From Chrysomallon squamiferum (taxonomy: Eukaryota > Mollusca > Gastropoda > Neomphalida > Peltospiridae), in the NCBI GenBank assembly GCA_012295275.1, contig CM022677.1, positions 1,122,147 to 1,169,646 of the forward strand: a stretch of DNA of 47,500 bases. Reading direction: 5' to 3'. Below are positions 46,137 through 47,500 of the stretch, piece after piece. The notes beneath the pieces are model-generated. The model ran no database searches, had not been told where the DNA came from, and saw only the letters and a list, made by a program, of their open reading frames with translations. The first letter of the stretch is position 1. Each line of letters starts with the position of its first letter. Position numbers and translations under genes: made by a program.

Positions 46137-46330
46137 ATCTGGTAACCTCCGTGTCGCTGTAATTCACAGTAAACATTGTCTCATCGAGCGAGCCGTTTTC
46201 GTTTTCTCCTTTTCAGCGTAACGGCTATAAAAATCGGTCATACAAAAGTTGGTCGGTCGATACCATCGTCATGTGACTGGTTGGGAATTTCGGTGACGTC
46301 ATAATAGTAACTATGGGGAAATGATTGTGA
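46137..46330 (-). promoter_or_regulatory. ASB gene leader exon and promoter
   Basis: The leader exon ends at AGAT|gtaagt (46,136/46,137) and contains an ATG at 46,176 that is open for 13 codons (MFTVNYSDTEVTR) up to the splice site. Upstream is CpG-richer sequence with a perfect cAMP-response element TGACGTCA (46,294-46,301) and an M-box-like TCATGTGAC (46,269-46,277). A TATAAAAA at 46,226-46,233 is oriented for + strand transcription. The transcription start is not defined by sequence. Confidence 0.5.
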
Positions 46331-47500
46331 ATAATATGTTGTGCGGCATTGTAGTTGAAAATAAAGACGTTTCCTCACATGATAGGGAAAATGTTAAAGC
46401 AGTTAAAAAAAAAAAAAAAAAAAAGATGAAATAAAGAAAACAAACGCATACTAATGGTTAATTTTTTTTTTTTTTTTCATTCTTTTCTTTCTTTTAAACT
46501 TAAGCAATCATTTCTATTTCATACAATTATTTTTATTTTCTGTTTTGACTGAGGGTAGCCAGACTTCCTGCTTTAGGAAAAATACTTGTTTTTGAGTACT
46601 CTGACTTTGCTTAAGAAGAATGTTAATTTGTCCTTCTCTTTGGGGACTCTCTAAAAATAATTGTATAAATTGATTTACCTTCACTAAAACAACGGGATGT
46701 TCGCAAACTGAAGGCCACAATAACCTGTGACATAGATTTATTATAATTTTATCTATCTAGCTGTGGAGATAGCAAGTAAAGGGCATAAATAAACTTACTA
46801 AATAACTAACTAACTAAATAAATAAATAGGCTACTTCCTTTAGTTTGTGAAACAAGTTAATTTAGTTAGCATGTGTTGTCAAAAAAAAAAAAAGTGACGA
46901 TTTTAGTAATTAATTAGTCAAATTCTATAATTTGTCATTTGTGTATTTTGGTTATTATGAAGTAAAATAATGGCTACTTCTGTTTTAAGATTTTGAAATG
47001 GCCACCGTACTTTGAGTTATTTCCTTGACAGACGATGTTCGTCTTTATAACCGTTTGTTCCTGTTTCACGAATGAGGAAACAAATAAAAAAAACCCCAAA
47101 CAAACAAACAAAAAACCCACCGAATATTGTGTTCCCAAAAATGTAAAAGAAGAAAAATCACATGCATGCTTTATTTGAATAACTAAGGGAAAATTAATTT
47201 TATATTATAATCATCAATTTTGATCGAACTGGCTAACTGAGATAATGAAACGTTTTGCTTTACCGGTCACTATCTCTAGTTCAGACACATTCACGTACAT
47301 ACACACTACCAACCTACTGTTTCAGTTCTCTCACACATGCAGAGTCACCCTCCTCGACCCCTCCTCTCTCTCACCTCTGTCTACATCAGTTTTTACGCAC
47401 AAAAGGCTTCGTTTGCTATGCAGACGACACAATAATAAACGGAAGTATGACTTTCACTAAAATCATGCTGAAAACAGTTCAGACGGAGTTTAAGAAAATG
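46331..47500. other. Region upstream of the ASB gene
   Basis: AT-rich with A/T homopolymers (46,403-46,424, 46,461-46,478) and runs of aaac. Open frames at 46,514-46,720 (-, 68 codons) and 47,245-47,460 (+, 71 codons) have no recognisable domain. The end at about 47,220-47,460 is CT-rich and balanced in composition. Confidence 0.55.

Noticed and set aside
46514-46720. 68-codon minus-strand frame upstream of the ASB gene
   Set aside because: No domain recognised, AT-biased flanks, and no splice or promoter context.

Overview
The window is animal nuclear DNA: AT-rich, full of microsatellites and long homopolymers, with short exons in long introns bounded by GT-AG splice sites. The gene set (ARID3/dead ringer, LINS1, LSM6, an ankyrin-SOCS gene) is bilaterian. 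Long introns, abundant CATA/GA/CA/ATT microsatellites and invertebrate-like coding sequence suggest a lophotrochozoan, perhaps a mollusc. That placement is inference; nothing here fixes the species.

Layout. Positions 1 to about 24.3 kb hold no exon I can support. This is probably the long intron (and possibly upstream sequence) of the ARID3 gene, with islands of balanced composition that look like regulatory sequence, a MITE-like inverted-repeat element, a possible SINE and many simple repeats. From 24,357 to 32,394 on the + strand lie the last four coding exons of an ARID3/dead ringer (retained) transcription factor, covering most of the ARID domain, its C-terminal extension and both halves of the REKLES region. 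The intron after the third of these exons begins with a seven-copy tandem repeat that has copied the exon's own end and splice donor.

On the - strand, three genes follow one another and converge on ARID3. They are an ankyrin-repeat SOCS-box (ASB) gene (43,868-46,176), LSM6 (40,587-41,712) and LINS1, the homolog of Drosophila lines (34,557-40,111). LSM6 and LINS1 are only about 475 bp apart. LINS1 is full length with six coding exons, but its reading frame is broken by three single-base shifts at homopolymers or simple repeats. These are either assembly errors or decay.

Functionally the genes are independent: ARID3 is an AT-rich-DNA-binding developmental regulator, LINS1 acts in Wnt/epithelial patterning, LSM6 is a ring subunit of the U6 snRNA and mRNA-decay Lsm complexes, and the ASB protein is a likely substrate receptor of a Cullin-5 ubiquitin ligase. 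I found no rRNA, confident tRNA, CRISPR array, prokaryotic system or intact autonomous transposon. The most unusual items are the splice-donor-carrying tandem array, the LINS1 frame breaks and a possible splice-created upstream stop in the ASB gene.
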